64,000 nucleotides of DNA from Chthonomonas sp. UBA2017 (GTDB lineage: Bacteria; Armatimonadota; Fimbriimonadia; Fimbriimonadales; Fimbriimonadaceae), in contig DDCB01000034.1 of the NCBI GenBank assembly GCA_002335425.1, forward strand, positions 1 to 64,000. The letters are read 5' to 3'. The translations under genes were made by a program, and so were the position numbers. Below the pieces are notes generated by a model, which was not told the origin of the DNA, did not search any database, and worked only from the letters and a program-made list of their open reading frames with translations. Shown here one piece after another: positions 50,004 through 59,398 of the stretch (position 1 is its first letter; each line of letters opens with the position of its first letter).

Positions 50004-51404
50004 ATGGACTATCGGCGCACCTATTTGAAGGACCTTTTGGCAGGAACCGCGGGCACTCGGGCGGATGCCTACGGCTGGGTCAAGACTCGACGCGACAGCA
50101 AGGAAGTCAGTTTTGTCCAGATGAACGACGGCTCTTGCTTTGCCGATCTGCAGGTGGTGATTCCCCATGGGACGCTGCCCGATGAGACCTTGAAGAAGGT
50201 CACGACCGGAGCGTGCGTCCGGTTTTCGGGCGAGCTTGTGGCGAGCCAAGGCGGCGGACAGTCGATCGAGCTCCGCGCCGATGAGGTCGAAATTTTTGGG
50301 CCCGCCGACGCCCAGACCTATCCGCTGCAAAAGAAAGGGGCTAGTTGGGAATTCCTGCGCGAGATCGCCCACCTTCGAGCCCGGGGCAACACCTTTGGGG
50401 CGGTGTTTCGGGTTCGGGCGCGCGCTTCGTATGCGATCCACAAGTTCTTTAACGACCGCGGATTCCACAACATCCACACGCCGATCATCACCGCGAGCGA
50501 CTGCGAGGGCGCGGGCTCGATGTTCGGGGTGAGCACCCTGATCGATGCGACGTCGCCCCACAACCCGAGCGCCACTCTGAAAAGTAAAGACTTCAAGGAC
50601 GACTTTTTTGGCAAGCCAGCTTTTTTGACCGTGTCGGGTCAGCTGGAGGCTGAAACCTTGGCTCTGGCGCTCACCAACGTCTATACGTTCGGTCCGACTT
50701 TTCGCGCGGAGAACAGCAACACCAGCCGCCACCTCTCTGAGTTCTGGATGATCGAGCCGGAGATGGCGTTTTGCGATCTGGAAGGCGACATGAATCTGGC
50801 GGAGGAGTTCCTAAAGGAGGTCATTCAAGATGTCATGGACCATTGCCGGCCTGATCTAGAGTTCTTCAATCAGCGCATCGAGCCCGAGCTTCTTCAGACC
50901 TTGGACCATGTCGTCTCATCGCCGTTCGAGCGCGTGACTTACACCCAAGCCATCGACTGGCTACTCCAAAGCGGCGAGAGTTTTGAGAATGCGGTGGAGT
51001 GGGGCATGGACCTCCAGAGCGAGCACGAGCGATGGCTGACCGAAAAGAAAGTTGGGCGACCCGTCATCCTGACCGACTACCCGAAGGACATCAAGGCGTT
51101 TTACATGCGGCTCAACGATGACAACAAGACGGTGCGAGCCATGGACGTCCTCGCGCCGCGCATCGGTGAGATCATCGGCGGCTCTCAGCGGGAAGAGCGC
51201 CTCGACGTTCTCGAACGCCGGATCGTCGAAATGGGCCTGCCTAAGGAAGCCTACTGGTGGTATCTCGATCTGCGAAAGTTTGGCTCAGCCCCTCACTCGG
51301 GCTTTGGCCTCGGCTTTGAGCGACTGCTCATGTACGTGACGGGGATGAAGAACATCCGAGATGTCATCCCGTATTTCCGCGCTCCGCAGCAGGCCGACTT
51401 CTGA
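50004..51404 (+). CDS. asnS: Asparaginyl-tRNA synthetase
   Basis: AsnRS charges tRNA-Asn. The 466-residue class IIb enzyme has an N-terminal OB-fold anticodon-binding domain (AYGWVKTRRDSKEVSFVQ). The catalytic core carries FGPTFRAENSNTSRHLSEFWMIEPE (motif 2 region) and GFGLGFERLLMYVTG (motif 3). The PLQKKGASWEFLREIAHLR block distinguishes AsnS from AspS. An in-frame extension upstream is spurious. The deoB ATG overlaps its stop (TGATG). Confidence 0.96.
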   Translation: MDYRRTYLKDLLAGTAGTRADAYGWVKTRRDSKEVSFVQMNDGSCFADLQVVIPHGTLPDETLKKVTTGACVRFSGELVASQGGGQSIELRADEVEIFGPADAQTYPLQKKGASWEFLREIAHLRARGNTFGAVFRVRARASYAIHKFFNDRGFHNIHTPIITASDCEGAGSMFGVSTLIDATSPHNPSATLKSKDFKDDFFGKPAFLTVSGQLEAETLALALTNVYTFGPTFRAENSNTSRHLSEFWMIEPEMAFCDLEGDMNLAEEFLKEVIQDVMDHCRPDLEFFNQRIEPELLQTLDHVVSSPFERVTYTQAIDWLLQSGESFENAVEWGMDLQSEHERWLTEKKVGRPVILTDYPKDIKAFYMRLNDDNKTVRAMDVLAPRIGEIIGGSQREERLDVLERRIVEMGLPKEAYWWYLDLRKFGSAPHSGFGLGFERLLMYVTGMKNIRDVIPYFRAPQQADF

Positions 51405-52561
51405 TGCGCCGAGCGATCCTTGTCGTTCTGGATGGATGCGGCGCGGGGGCGGCTCCCGATGCCGCTGAATTTGGCGACCCGTTGGGACCCTCGACCTTGA
51501 AGCATGTCTGGGAGTCGGTCGGTGGATTTTCGGCCCCGAACTTGGCGGCGTGCGGATTCTTGGCGGCCGCGGGAATCGACATTCCTGCCACCCGGCCCCG
51601 AGAGGGCTGGGGGACCCACTTCGGCCGATTGCAACCCGTCGGCCAAGGAAAAGACTCCGTGACGGGGCATTGGGAGATGATGGGGATTGTCGTCTCGGAG
51701 CGGTTTCCGACCTATCCAGACGGATTCCCGATCCCGCTCGTGAAGGCGTTCGAATCCAAAATTGGAAAACAGACGCTGGGCAATCGAGCAGCTAGCGGCA
51801 CGGCGATCATTCAAGACCTCGGGGCGCTGCATTGCGAGACTGGCTTTCCGATCCTTTACACCAGCGCAGACTCGGTCTTCCAGATCGCGTGCCATGAGGA
51901 CGTGGTGCCGATCGAACAACTCTATGACTATTGTCGCGCCGCTCGAGAGATCTGCGTGCCGCCGCATCATGTGCAACGCGTGATCGCTCGACCGTTTGTG
52001 GGCGACTCCGAATCCGGATTTGTTCGGACAGAGCGCAGGAAAGACTTCCCTCTCGATCCGCCTCGCAATTTCTGCGATGACTTGGGAGAAGTTTGGGGCA
52101 TCGGCGTCGTGCCCGAGTTGTTTGGCGGACGAGGATTTAGGCCAGGATCGCGCACCCAGAGCAATCCGCAGCATGCAACTCGCCTTCGCGAGGCATTGGA
52201 CTCCGAAACGTCCTTGATCTTTGCCAATTTTGAGGATTTTGATATGCTGTATGGACATCGCAATGATGCGGCCGGTTTTGCTCGGTGCCTGGAAGAGTTT
52301 GATCCGATCTTGGGCGAGGTCTTGACCCGGCTCCGGCCGGACGATTTGCTGATTCTGACCGCCGACCACGGGAACGATCCCACCGATGAAAGCACCGACC
52401 ACTCGCGTGAATTTGTCCCGGTCAGCGTGGTGAGGTGCGGTCTGGAGACCCAATTCCTCGGGGATCTGCGCGGACTGATGTCGATCGGGGCCACCATCGC
52501 CGAGCATTTGGGAGTCGCGTGGAATTTTGGCGACGGCGTTCGCTCTCTACTCACCCCCTAG
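51404..52561 (+). CDS. deoB: Phosphopentomutase
   Basis: DeoB interconverts (deoxy)ribose-1-phosphate and -5-phosphate in nucleoside salvage. The 385-residue alkaline phosphatase-superfamily protein has VVLDGCGAGAAPDA (metal Asp), GKDSVTGHWEM with the phosphorylated Thr, LTADHGNDPT and STDHSREFVP (metal ligands). All active-site regions look intact. It is translationally coupled to asnS and converges on the HTH gene four bases after its stop. Confidence 0.95.
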   Translation: MRRAILVVLDGCGAGAAPDAAEFGDPLGPSTLKHVWESVGGFSAPNLAACGFLAAAGIDIPATRPREGWGTHFGRLQPVGQGKDSVTGHWEMMGIVVSERFPTYPDGFPIPLVKAFESKIGKQTLGNRAASGTAIIQDLGALHCETGFPILYTSADSVFQIACHEDVVPIEQLYDYCRAAREICVPPHHVQRVIARPFVGDSESGFVRTERRKDFPLDPPRNFCDDLGEVWGIGVVPELFGGRGFRPGSRTQSNPQHATRLREALDSETSLIFANFEDFDMLYGHRNDAAGFARCLEEFDPILGEVLTRLRPDDLLILTADHGNDPTDESTDHSREFVPVSVVRCGLETQFLGDLRGLMSIGATIAEHLGVAWNFGDGVRSLLTP

Positions 52562-52565
52562 CGAT

Positions 52566-53018
52566 CTATGGCGCCTCGTCTGGGCGAACTGCGGGACGCT
52601 GTGAGTCCAGTGGGTCTCCCAGCTGATTCAATCGGGATCGAATCGCGGTCGCCTGTCTGCCCAAAAGCCGTGCCAAATGCGCGACTCCTTGGCCCTGAGC
52701 CCGCTCTTGCAAGAGTTTCGCGTCCTCCTCGGGACTCCAAGGCTGATAAGCATGCGGATGGCGAGTACGAATGAGCTCCTCGCCAGCACTTGAAAATTGT
52801 GCTGGAAACTCGGGCTCGGCGGCTTGTCCGCTCACAGCTTCCAGCAGTTCGCGAACAAGCACGCCGTGCTGATCTTTCGAAACGATCCACTCGCACCACC
52901 TTCCGTCTGACTCAGTCACCCGGAGAACCATCTCCCTCTTTCCCTGGGTCTCCATCAGCCGGAAGTGGATTTGCGCTCCGAACCGAGGAATCCCCATCGC
53001 TTCCCAGCCTCGCTCCAT
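52566..53018 (-). CDS. Protein with C-terminal Myb/SANT-like helix-turn-helix
   Basis: A 150-residue product with an N-terminal beta-rich half (FRLMETQGKREMVLRV, RWCEWIVSKD) and a C-terminal three-helix region, YQPWSPEEDAKLLQERAQG then VAHLARLLGRQATAIRSRL. This resembles the SANT/Myb-like tail found on several bacterial proteins and probably binds nucleic acid. Start 53018 or 52997 are both possible. The role is unknown. Confidence 0.65.
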   Translation of the reverse strand: MERGWEAMGIPRFGAQIHFRLMETQGKREMVLRVTESDGRWCEWIVSKDQHGVLVRELLEAVSGQAAEPEFPAQFSSAGEELIRTRHPHAYQPWSPEEDAKLLQERAQGQGVAHLARLLGRQATAIRSRLNQLGDPLDSQRPAVRPDEAP

Positions 53019-53119
53019 CCTCTTTCATGCTGAAGAAAGCAACAAAAACCTGTCAAGCCCCTCCAGATTTTGCGCACCTTGCCGAAAACAACCATGGGCC
53101 ATGCTCGAAGCAAAAACCC

Positions 53120-53175
53120 CTCTTGCCAAGGATCGGCAAGGGTGTAGCGAAAGGATGCGCGACCGGAGGACCGGC
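53120..53175 (+). promoter_or_regulatory. flgB leader with two hairpins
   Basis: The first stem is CTTGCC (53122-53127) with GGCAAG (53135-53140), extendable by two pairs. The second is CCGG-AGGA-CCGG just before the GTG, which places the Shine-Dalgarno GGAGGA in the loop. This could gate translation of the flagellar operon. No clear promoter is seen upstream. Confidence 0.4.
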
Positions 53176-53556
53176 GTGCAGATTCTGAATAACCTGTTTC
53201 AACCCTATACTGGAAATCTCTCGCGGGCCATGGGTCGCGCCTCGGAGCGTCAGTCTTTGCTGACCGAAAACCTGGCGAACGTCAACACGCCTGGATACAA
53301 GCGACGCGACATCTCGCTGGACATCACCATCGAGCGCGAAGGCGAGCCGTTCGAGATCTTTCTCGATCGGCAAAGTCTGCGCAGCGGACGCACCGACATG
53401 CTCTCTTCCGGGTCACTTCGTAGCGACGGAAATAACGTCGATCTGGAGCGCGAATCGATGGCGATTGCTGAAACCGAGATTCGATACCAGATGCTCGGCG
53501 AATTCGCTAATCGCTACTTCAGTGGCCTCAAAAATGTCATTCGGGAGGGACGATAA
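53176..53556 (+). CDS. flgB: Flagellar basal-body rod protein FlgB
   Basis: FlgB is a proximal rod component. The 126-residue product has the N-terminal rod motif LTENLANVNTPGYKRRDI, a conserved ENLAN-type box, and a helical C-terminus (MAIAETEIRYQMLGEF). The GTG start is set by GGAGGA five bases upstream. First gene of the flagellar operon. Confidence 0.95.
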   Translation: MQILNNLFQPYTGNLSRAMGRASERQSLLTENLANVNTPGYKRRDISLDITIEREGEPFEIFLDRQSLRSGRTDMLSSGSLRSDGNNVDLERESMAIAETEIRYQMLGEFANRYFSGLKNVIREGR

Positions 53557-53559
53557 TCC

Positions 53560-53949
53560 ATGACTTTGAGCGGCGCCATGCGCATGAGCTCGAGCGGCAT
53601 GACCGCCGAGCGTTTTCGAATGGACGTCATTTCGACGAACCTCGCCAACGCAAATTCGGTCAGCATCAATGGTCAAGAGCCGTATCGCCGAAGAGAAGTC
53701 CGACTCGAAACAACTCAAGACGGCGTCCGAGTCGCGGCGATTGTGCCCGATCAGCGGCCGTTTCGAGTGGTTTACGAACCCAACAACCCCAACGCCAATC
53801 GGGACGGGTTTGTGTCTTATTCAAACATCGAACCTTTGCAAGAAATGGTCAGCATGATCAGCGCGGCCCGGAGCTATGAAGCGAACATCTCCGCGTTCAA
53901 CTCCGCTCGAGGAATGATTCGAGCCGCTATGACCATCGGAAGAATGTAA
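53560..53949 (+). CDS. flgC: Flagellar basal-body rod protein FlgC
   Basis: This proximal rod protein of 129 residues has the N-terminal SSSGMTAERFRMDVISTNLAN helix and box, and the C-terminal MVSMISAARSYEANISAFN helix. Both regions polymerise into the rod. It begins three bases after flgB. Confidence 0.96.
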   Translation: MTLSGAMRMSSSGMTAERFRMDVISTNLANANSVSINGQEPYRRREVRLETTQDGVRVAAIVPDQRPFRVVYEPNNPNANRDGFVSYSNIEPLQEMVSMISAARSYEANISAFNSARGMIRAAMTIGRM

Positions 53950-53953
53950 CCTC

Positions 53954-54253
53954 ATGCGAATCGAAGGTTCAATTCCCAATCTATCGCCGAGCATCAGCTC
54001 GACTCAAAAGCCTCAATTAGAGCTCCAAGATGGCCCTGATTTTGGCGAAATGTTGATGGACGTCTTGAAGGAAGTGAATGCAAACCAGCAACAAGCTCGG
54101 GGAATGCAAAATGACTTCATGACGGGTCAACCAGTCGAGATTCACGACTTGATGATTGCGATGGAAAAGGCCAGCGTGAGCATGCAGCTTACGATGACAG
54201 TGAGAAACAAACTGCTGGAAGCATATCAGGAAGTTTCTCGAATGCAAGTCTAG
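53954..54253 (+). CDS. fliE: Flagellar hook-basal body protein FliE
   Basis: FliE joins the MS ring to the rod. The 99-residue product has the family's central DFGEMLMDVLKEVNANQQQA and the C-terminal HDLMIAMEKASVSMQLTMTVRNKLLEAYQE helices. It is in the usual position between flgC and fliF. Confidence 0.95.
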   Translation: MRIEGSIPNLSPSISSTQKPQLELQDGPDFGEMLMDVLKEVNANQQQARGMQNDFMTGQPVEIHDLMIAMEKASVSMQLTMTVRNKLLEAYQEVSRMQV

Positions 54254-54298
54254 TCCTTTCTAAACATTGATCGAGTTCAGTTCGACTGGAGAAACTCA

Positions 54299-54304
54299 TA
54301 GGAT
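54299..54304 (+). promoter_or_regulatory. -10-like element (TAGGAT) before fliF
   Basis: TAGGAT ends eight bases before the fliF ATG in a 59-bp gap inside the flagellar operon, suggesting an internal near-leaderless promoter. Confidence 0.4.
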
Positions 54305-54312
54305 TCTCCAGA

Positions 54313-55947
54313 ATGGGATCGCTCTTACTAAGGCTTCGAACATGGTGGGAGACCGCAGACCGCACGCAAAAAGTGGTCACGGTTTTCGGCAGTATCTTTT
54401 TGGTCGCCCTGATCTTCGGCACGATCATCTTTGCCGGTCGGCCCAAGATGGACATGCTCTTTGGCGGGCTCACTCCGGCCGAGCAAGGCAGCGTCAATGA
54501 AGAGCTCCAGAAGCTCGGCATCCCGTCGACAATCGACGCGCGAGGCAACATCTTTGTCCCTGGAGACAAAGTCGCCGAAGCACGCAGTCGGCTCGCGACT
54601 TCGGGCAAACTCCCACAGAGCGGTCACAGCGGCATCGCCGATCTGGAAAAGCTCAACATGATGACGACGCCGACGGTCGAGCGCGAGCGGCTCAAAACCG
54701 TCGCCGAGGGCGAGCTGGCCAAATCGATCGAAGGCATCCAAGGCGTCGCCGCCGCTCGTGTCCACCTTTCTTTGGCCCAGAGGGGCCCGTTCATGGAAAA
54801 CGACCGCCCGGCCACAGCGAGCGTCTTGATCTCCGAAGTGGCGGGAGACGGCGTCAGCCCGGATGAAGCGCGTGCGATCTCTCGGATGATCTCGAATGCG
54901 GTCTCTGATCTGAAGCCCGAAAACGTCACGATCATGAACAACAACGGCCAATTGCTTTGGGACGGGGCGACCGAAACCGGTGTCGCCGGACGAGCCGAGC
55001 AGAAAGTCCAAGCCGAAATTGTTGAAGCCCGGCGCCGCCGAGCCGAAATTCAAGCCGCGCTCGATTCGGCTTTCGGCCCGGGGACAACCGTCGTCACCGT
55101 CAACGTGATGATGGACTACGACAAGCAGTTCATCAACCAGGTCGAGAACACACCCAGCGAATCGCCGATCCAAGTCCAAAAGCAAGAAGAGACTCTGGCG
55201 AATGCAAATAATGGGGCGCTCGGGGCGGGCGCGCCGATCGGTGCCCCGGCGACTCCTGATCCTTCGACCGAGGGCCAAGGGTACCGGGGCTCCACCACCA
55301 ATCAGCAGTTCCTCTCCAATCAAAAAGAATCTCGCATCGAAAAGGCCGCCGGCACCCTGACGAGCATGTCGATCAACGTGTTAGTCAACAGTAAGAAGAT
55401 CGAAGACCCTGCCCCGGTCGACACGTTTGTTCAAGGCTATCTGCAGCCGTGGGCCGGGGATGCGAAGTTCGTCGGCACTGTCACTTCGGTCGAATTTGAC
55501 ACCACTCAACAAGCCGAGAGTCAGAAGGCGGCCGCGGCGGCCGCGAGCCGCGACCGAATGCAACAGATGGTGAGCTTGCTCCCGATCGTCGCCCTCTTCC
55601 TCGTCGGCTTCATCGTCATCAAGGCGGTCCAAAAGTCGGTCAAGTCCAGCAATGTGATGGTCGCGGCTCTGCCGGGCGGTCAGATGATGGCGGTCGGCAT
55701 GGGCCCGATGGGCGTCGAATCCGGACCCACCAGCAACAGCCTCGCCCTTTCCCTCCCCGAAGGAGTCACTCCAGAGACTGCGACTCCTGAGCAACTGCAA
55801 AAGGCGATCAAGGCGCAAGAGATTCAGATTGACGACATTCCCGACGTCATCAACGTGCCGCTCGAACAGATCCGAAAAATGTCGATGGATCGCCCCCAAG
55901 CGGTGGCCATGCTGATGAAGTCTTGGCTGCTTGAGGAGAAGAAGTAA
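54313..55947 (+). CDS. fliF: Flagellar M-ring protein FliF
   Basis: FliF forms the MS ring in the inner membrane. The 544-residue protein has the first transmembrane segment (IFLVALIFGTIIFAG), the YscJ-type ring-building domains (VAEGELAKSIEGIQGVAAARVHL), a polar loop around residue 300, a second transmembrane segment (LLPIVALFLVGFIVIKAV) and the C-terminal FliG-binding helix (QVAM-like region RPQAVAMLMKSWL). Its stop overlaps the fliG start (TAATG). Confidence 0.96.
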   Translation: MGSLLLRLRTWWETADRTQKVVTVFGSIFLVALIFGTIIFAGRPKMDMLFGGLTPAEQGSVNEELQKLGIPSTIDARGNIFVPGDKVAEARSRLATSGKLPQSGHSGIADLEKLNMMTTPTVERERLKTVAEGELAKSIEGIQGVAAARVHLSLAQRGPFMENDRPATASVLISEVAGDGVSPDEARAISRMISNAVSDLKPENVTIMNNNGQLLWDGATETGVAGRAEQKVQAEIVEARRRRAEIQAALDSAFGPGTTVVTVNVMMDYDKQFINQVENTPSESPIQVQKQEETLANANNGALGAGAPIGAPATPDPSTEGQGYRGSTTNQQFLSNQKESRIEKAAGTLTSMSINVLVNSKKIEDPAPVDTFVQGYLQPWAGDAKFVGTVTSVEFDTTQQAESQKAAAAAASRDRMQQMVSLLPIVALFLVGFIVIKAVQKSVKSSNVMVAALPGGQMMAVGMGPMGVESGPTSNSLALSLPEGVTPETATPEQLQKAIKAQEIQIDDIPDVINVPLEQIRKMSMDRPQAVAMLMKSWLLEEKK

Positions 55948-56954
55948 TGAAGCGACAAGGCGAAATCCCGGGCCGAAGAAAAGCGGCCATTCTTCTGACC
56001 ATTCTCGGTCCCGATGCAGCCGGCGAAGTCGTGAAACACTTCGACGATGTTGAAGTTGAACAATTAACGATTGAGCTCGCTCGCTTAGGCAAAGTAAAAG
56101 CCGAACATCGTGATCAAATCATTAACGATTTTCATGAGATGGCCACCGCCCAAGACTTTATCTCCGAAGGCGGCGTCGATAATGCAAAGAAAGTTCTTGA
56201 AGCTGCGTACGGACGAGAACGCGCGGACGATATGATTCGAAAGGTCTTGAACGCGATGCAAGTTCAACCTTTTGAGTTCCTCAAAAGAGCCGATCCCCAG
56301 CAGCTCTTGAGCTTTATTCAAGATGAGCATCCGCAAACCATTGCCCTGATCTTGTCCTATCTCCCGATTGGTCAGTCTGCTTCGGTGCTGACCAAACTCC
56401 CGACCGAACTGCGGGCCGAAGTGGCCGAGCGAGTGGCGATGATGGACCAAACTCCGCCCGAGGTCATCCGCCGAGTCGAGCAGGTCTTGGAGAAGAAGGT
56501 CTCCAGTCTTTTGAACCAAGAAATGACCAAGGCGGGCGGGCCGAAGCAGCTCGTCGACCTGCTGAACCGAGTCGATCGAGCCACCGAGCGGCTGATCATG
56601 GAGTCGCTCGGCGAAAACAATCCCGAACTCGCCGAATCGGTCAAGAACATGATGTTTGTTTTTGAAGACATTGTCCAACTCGATGACCGCGCCATTCAAG
56701 CAGTTTTGAAAGAGACGGATGTCAAGGACTTAGGCATGGCCCTCAAAGGAGTGAATGCCGAAGTTCAAGATAAGATCTTCCGAAATATGTCCGAAAGAGC
56801 CGTGACGATGTTGAAAGAAGATATGGAGTTTATGGGGCCGGTCAAGTTGCGCTCAGTCGAAGAAGCTCAACAAAAAGTCGTGGCGGCGATCCGTCGATTG
56901 GAAGAAGCCGGAGAGATCACCATCGGACGAGGCGAGGAGGACGTGCTTGTCTAA
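55947..56954 (+). CDS. fliG: Flagellar motor switch protein FliG
   Basis: FliG transmits torque from the stator and controls direction. The 335 residues contain the FliF-binding N-domain (GRRKAAILLTILGPDAAGEV), the middle domain with EHPQTIALILSYLP, and the C-domain with the charged torque helix (LKEDMEFMGPVKLRSVEEAQ). The conserved LDDRAIQAVLKE region matches well. Codon use near its ends is more AT-rich than in the neighbours. Confidence 0.97.
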   Translation: MKRQGEIPGRRKAAILLTILGPDAAGEVVKHFDDVEVEQLTIELARLGKVKAEHRDQIINDFHEMATAQDFISEGGVDNAKKVLEAAYGRERADDMIRKVLNAMQVQPFEFLKRADPQQLLSFIQDEHPQTIALILSYLPIGQSASVLTKLPTELRAEVAERVAMMDQTPPEVIRRVEQVLEKKVSSLLNQEMTKAGGPKQLVDLLNRVDRATERLIMESLGENNPELAESVKNMMFVFEDIVQLDDRAIQAVLKETDVKDLGMALKGVNAEVQDKIFRNMSERAVTMLKEDMEFMGPVKLRSVEEAQQKVVAAIRRLEEAGEITIGRGEEDVLV

Positions 56955-57648
56955 GAAAGTCTTTCGCGCTTCGGCAGCTCCCATCACAGGCTCTTTTTCA
57001 GAAAATCTGCAAAAGGTGCCCGAACAAGCGGGTCGCAAAGGGCCGGGAATGATCAAACTCGAAGACCCGACCGAGCGTCGACGTCGAGAGGCGTATGAAG
57101 AAGGCTTCCAGCGCGGGCTGGCCGAAGGCCGAGAAGTAGGCGAACAAGAGGGCTATCGCCAGATGGTCCAGCTCCAATCGGAGAGAGTCGGCCAAGAGAT
57201 TGAGGCGTTTCGAAGCGACCTCCAGACCGCTCTCCAGGGCGTCGAAGCGGCGGCCTCTGAGTGGATTTCACAAGCCGAAGAGATCTTGGCCGGATTGGCC
57301 CTCAAGATCGCGGAGCAGATTCTCGCGGATCAGGTGAGGCACCCCGAATCGGCCCTCCCGCTGGCTCGCCAGGCCCTGAGTGAAATCCAGCTGGTCGAAA
57401 CGGTCAAACTCCGGGTTCACCCGTTCCACGCCGAAAGTGTTCGCGCCCATGCGGAAGAGCTTCTTCGCGCGGCCCAAGGGCTCGAACGAATTGAGATCGT
57501 CGAGGATCCCACCCTCACCGGCGGATGCATCGTCGAAAGCGACCTGGGACGCATCGATGCCACGGTCCAAACCCAACTTCGGCAGATTGCCGAAGAGTTC
57601 ATGGGGCCGGGCCAGCCGGAGCAATCCATCCTTCGGGAGGCGGCCTAA
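56947..57648 (+). CDS. fliH: Flagellar assembly protein FliH
   Basis: FliH regulates the export ATPase FliI. The 233-residue product has an N-terminal region with GxxxG-like repeats (EEGFQRGLAEGREVGEQEGY) and a C-terminal FliH/V-ATPase E-subunit-like domain (LALKIAEQILADQV; IVEDPTLTGGCIVES). The TTG start has GAGGAGG six bases upstream and overlaps fliG by eight bases. Confidence 0.92.
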   Translation: MSKKVFRASAAPITGSFSENLQKVPEQAGRKGPGMIKLEDPTERRRREAYEEGFQRGLAEGREVGEQEGYRQMVQLQSERVGQEIEAFRSDLQTALQGVEAAASEWISQAEEILAGLALKIAEQILADQVRHPESALPLARQALSEIQLVETVKLRVHPFHAESVRAHAEELLRAAQGLERIEIVEDPTLTGGCIVESDLGRIDATVQTQLRQIAEEFMGPGQPEQSILREAA

Positions 57649-57651
57649 CCG

Positions 57652-58989
57652 ATGTCTGGAATCACCCTGCCTCCGGCAAAGTTTCGCCGCGCTTTCGACC
57701 GCGTGCAACAGGTGGCCCGATTCGAACGGCTCGGGATCGTCCAAAAGGTCGTCGGCCTGGTGCTGGAATCGAGCGGTCCGCATGCCCGAATTGGTGACGT
57801 CTGCTGGATTGAGTCCCCCGAAGCTCAACGCCGCGTGAAGGCCGAAGTGGTCGGTTTTCGCGGCGAACGACTTCTTCTGATGCCCTTAGGCGAAGTGGAC
57901 GGAATTCGAGCAGGGTGCTGGGTGCGAGCCACCGGCGCGGGACTCCTCGCCCCGGCCGGACCCAAGCTCTGCGGTCGGGTTCTGAACGGTCTCGGCGAGC
58001 CGATGGACGGACGCGGACCATTAGAGAATTCTGGATGGTGTCCGGTCAACGCCGCTCCACCCCAAGCGCTCCAACGGCAACTGATCGAGAAGCCTTTTGT
58101 GACCGGAGTGCGCTCGATCGATGGCATGTTGACCATGGGCGTCGGCCAGAGGATGGGCATTTTCGCCGGTTCCGGAGTCGGCAAAAGCACGCTCTTGGGC
58201 ATGATCGCGCGCCAATGCGGCGCGGATGTCAACGTCATCGCCCTCGTCGGCGAGCGTGGTCGAGAGGTCCGCGAATTCATGGAGAACGATCTCGGCCCCG
58301 AAGGCATGGCCCGAAGCGTGGTGGTCTGCGCAACGAGCGACGAACCCGCACTCGTTCGGATCAAGGCGGCGCTGACCGCAACTGCCATCGCGGAGTCGTT
58401 TCGAGACCAAGGACTCAACGTTCTTCTCATGATGGACTCCGTGACCCGCTTTGCGATGGCCCAGCGCGAAGTCGGGCTCGCCGTCGGCGAGCCACCCAGC
58501 ACCAAAGGCTACACTCCAAGCGTCTTTGCCCTCTTGCCCAAGCTGATGGAGCGCGCAGGGTGCGGACCAAAGGGCGCGATCACCGCCATCTACACGGTCT
58601 TGGTCGAGGGAGACGACACCAATGAGCCGATTGCAGATGCGGCCCGATCCATCCTGGATGGCCACATCGTCCTGAAGCGCAGCCTGACGAGTCGGGGCCA
58701 CTATCCGCCCATCGACGTTCAAGAAAGCCTCAGCCGGACGATGCCGATGGTCACCAGCCTCGAGCATCGGACTCAAGCGAACTCCGTGCGTGAGCTCATG
58801 GCGGCCTACGCCGACATCGAAGACTTGGTCAGCATCGGCGCCTACAAGCGGGGGACCCGACCACTGAGCGATCGTGCGCTCGACCGCTGGGAAGATATCA
58901 ACCGGTTTCTGCGCCAAGCCAAAGACGATTCCAGCCCTTACGAAACCACCCTCACCGAGCTCGGAAAACTGACTCATGAAGAAGTTTGA
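57652..58989 (+). CDS. fliI: Flagellum-specific ATPase FliI
   Basis: FliI powers export of flagellar components. The 445-residue protein is an F1-beta-like ATPase with Walker A GSGVGKST, VALVGERGREVREF-type motif (ALVGERGREVREF), Walker B LLMMDSVTRFAMAQRE and the ARG-finger region TSRGHYPPIDV. It is intact and in normal operon position. Confidence 0.97.
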   Translation: MSGITLPPAKFRRAFDRVQQVARFERLGIVQKVVGLVLESSGPHARIGDVCWIESPEAQRRVKAEVVGFRGERLLLMPLGEVDGIRAGCWVRATGAGLLAPAGPKLCGRVLNGLGEPMDGRGPLENSGWCPVNAAPPQALQRQLIEKPFVTGVRSIDGMLTMGVGQRMGIFAGSGVGKSTLLGMIARQCGADVNVIALVGERGREVREFMENDLGPEGMARSVVVCATSDEPALVRIKAALTATAIAESFRDQGLNVLLMMDSVTRFAMAQREVGLAVGEPPSTKGYTPSVFALLPKLMERAGCGPKGAITAIYTVLVEGDDTNEPIADAARSILDGHIVLKRSLTSRGHYPPIDVQESLSRTMPMVTSLEHRTQANSVRELMAAYADIEDLVSIGAYKRGTRPLSDRALDRWEDINRFLRQAKDDSSPYETTLTELGKLTHEEV

Positions 58990-59398
58990 ATTTAAGCTCC
59001 AAAAAGTCTTAGACTACCGACGAACCCTCGAAGAGTGGGCCAAAGACGCCTATCTGGATTGCCGCGTGCGTCGCTTGGAGTGCGAAAGCGACCTGGCTCA
59101 GGTCCAAGCTCGTCGAAAGGCGATGCTTGAGTCCGAAGCTCCGACGACCGTCTCGGCAATGCTCGACCTGGAGAGGTTTTTGCAGCGCCTCGATGACGAA
59201 GAGCACGAAAATGAGGCGATCCTGGCGATCTTGATCGACGAAGAAGCCCAGGCCCTTTCGGCCTGGCAAGAAAAACGACAAGAGTCGGAGGCCCTGCAAA
59301 AACTTCGCGATCAATCGTGGGCCGACTGGCAACAGGCGGCCGCCCGCGAGGAGCAAGCGGCTCTGGATGAGTGGTCCGTCATGCGGAGGGTGCCATGA
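58976..59398 (+). CDS. fliJ: Flagellar export protein FliJ
   Basis: FliJ is the central coiled-coil stalk and chaperone escort of the export apparatus. The 140-residue product starts MKKFEFKLQKVLDYRRTLEE, the family opening, and is entirely charged coiled coil. It overlaps fliI by 14 bases. Confidence 0.9.
   Translation: MKKFEFKLQKVLDYRRTLEEWAKDAYLDCRVRRLECESDLAQVQARRKAMLESEAPTTVSAMLDLERFLQRLDDEEHENEAILAILIDEEAQALSAWQEKRQESEALQKLRDQSWADWQQAAAREEQAALDEWSVMRRVP

Noticed and set aside
53100..53175. c-di-GMP-I riboswitch before flgB
   Set aside because: A GCAAAAACC, hairpin, AGCGAAAGG order loosely recalls the class, but the conserved GACGCAAAGCC core and second helix are absent.
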